Positions 5,170 through 5,810 of a stretch of DNA of 5,810 nt are shown in pieces (position 1 is the first letter of the stretch; every line of letters begins with the position of its first letter). The notes beneath the pieces are model-generated. The model did not search any database. It was given only the letters and a program-made list of their open reading frames with translations, and was not told the origin of the DNA. The stretch spans positions 15,501-21,310 of the forward strand of contig JAAVGZ010000079.1 of the NCBI GenBank assembly GCA_014799985.1. Reading direction: 5' to 3'. A program made the translations under genes and the position numbers. The stretch is from Helicobacter sp. GTDB lineage: Bacteria > Campylobacterota > Campylobacteria > Campylobacterales > Helicobacteraceae.

Positions 5170-5810
5170 ATGGCTAAGGAAAAGTTCGAGAGGACGAAGC
5201 CTCACGTAAATATTGGCACCATCGGGCATGTCGACCATGGTAAAACAACCTTGAGTGCAGCGATTTCTGCTGTTCTTTCTACAAAAGGCTTGGCAGAGTT
5301 GAAAGACTATGACAACATCGACAACGCGCCCGAAGAAAAAGAACGCGGAATCACCATTGCAACCTCTCATATCGAGTATGAGACAGAAAACCGACACTAC
5401 GCGCACGTAGACTGCCCCGGGCACGCCGACTATGTCAAAAACATGATTACAGGTGCAGCGCAAATGGACGGAGCGATTCTGGTCGTTTCTGCCGCCGATG
5501 GTCCTATGCCACAAACACGTGAGCATATCCTCTTGTCTCGCCAAGTCGGTGTTCCCTATATCGTTGTGTTCCTCAACAAGCAAGATATGGTCGATGATGC
5601 CGAGCTTTTGGAGCTTGTCGAAATGGAAGTACGCGAATTACTCTCAAACTACGACTTCCCCGGAGACGACACACCCATCGTTGCTGGCTCGGCGCTCAAG
5701 GCGCTCGAAGAAGCCAAAACAGGCACTTTGGGCGAGTGGAGCGAGAAGATTCTCGAGCTCATGAAAGCAGTCGATGACTATATCCCAACACCCGAGCGCG
5801 ACACCGATAA
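5170..5810 (+). CDS. tuf: Elongation factor Tu, N-terminal 213 residues (truncated by window edge)
   Basis: EF-Tu carries aminoacyl-tRNA to the ribosomal A site in a GTP-dependent way. The visible part is the complete G domain and its end: P-loop G19-H-V-D-H-G-K-T26, switch I R-G-I-T-I with T62, D81-C-P-G-H85 in switch II with the catalytic His, N136-K-Q-D139 for guanine recognition, and S174-A-L176. The full protein is about 399 residues, so domains 2 and 3 lie beyond the right edge. The start has AGGAG at 5159-5163, six bases before the ATG. The sequence matches what I remember of H. pylori EF-Tu over nearly the whole length, including P-T-P-E-R-D-T near the end, which is the main taxonomic clue. 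The gene follows four tRNAs and probably shares their promoter, with possible tuning by the leader hairpins. Confidence 0.99.
   Translation, partial: MAKEKFERTKPHVNIGTIGHVDHGKTTLSAAISAVLSTKGLAELKDYDNIDNAPEEKERGITIATSHIEYETENRHYAHVDCPGHADYVKNMITGAAQMDGAILVVSAADGPMPQTREHILLSRQVGVPYIVVFLNKQDMVDDAELLELVEMEVRELLSNYDFPGDDTPIVAGSALKALEEAKTGTLGEWSEKILELMKAVDDYIPTPERDTD

Overview
The window looks like a chromosomal segment from a member of the Helicobacteraceae (Campylobacterota). The strongest evidence is the EF-Tu G domain at the right end, which matches my memory of Helicobacter pylori EF-Tu almost residue for residue, including the G4 motif NKQD. IspG has the Helicobacter-type NALGEA segment and a 359-residue length. 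By eye the base composition is near half GC, higher than H. pylori, so this is probably another Helicobacter or a close relative. The species cannot be settled from this window.

Left region (1-1387, minus strand): ispG, an iron-sulfur enzyme of isoprenoid synthesis, is followed after one base by the start of proA (proline synthesis), which runs off the left edge. Middle (1388-1500): a short divergent intergenic region with a near-palindromic TTTATAAT that can be read as a -10 box in both directions. Then on the plus strand (1501-4553) comes a tight three-gene unit. It consists of a stand-alone CheY-like receiver protein, a 740-residue protein with an N-terminal beta-propeller and a C-terminal helical-repeat region, and a HIT-family (HinT-like) nucleotide hydrolase. 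The first two genes overlap by ATGA and the third starts 15 bases after the second ends.

Right region (4554-5810, plus strand): a good sigma70 promoter precedes four tRNA genes, Thr(UGU)-Tyr(GUA)-Gly(UCC)-Thr(GGU), and then tuf, truncated by the right edge. This is the same order and the same anticodons as the thrU-tyrU-glyT-thrT-tufB operon of E. coli, so it is an old conserved translation operon.

The part most worth attention is the receiver/propeller pair. The large protein has seven probable WD40-like blades followed by an alpha-helical region built from about four copies of a roughly 86-residue repeat. It ends in a tail (S-M-A-D-I-D-A-L-L) that closely resembles the N-terminal CheY-binding peptide of FliM (S-Q-A-E-I-D-A-L-L in E. 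coli). Because the gene just upstream, translationally coupled, encodes a single-domain receiver, I infer that the pair forms a dedicated phospho-switch module: receiver plus a large scaffold with a FliM-like docking tail. This is a hypothesis from sequence; nothing in the window proves the interaction.
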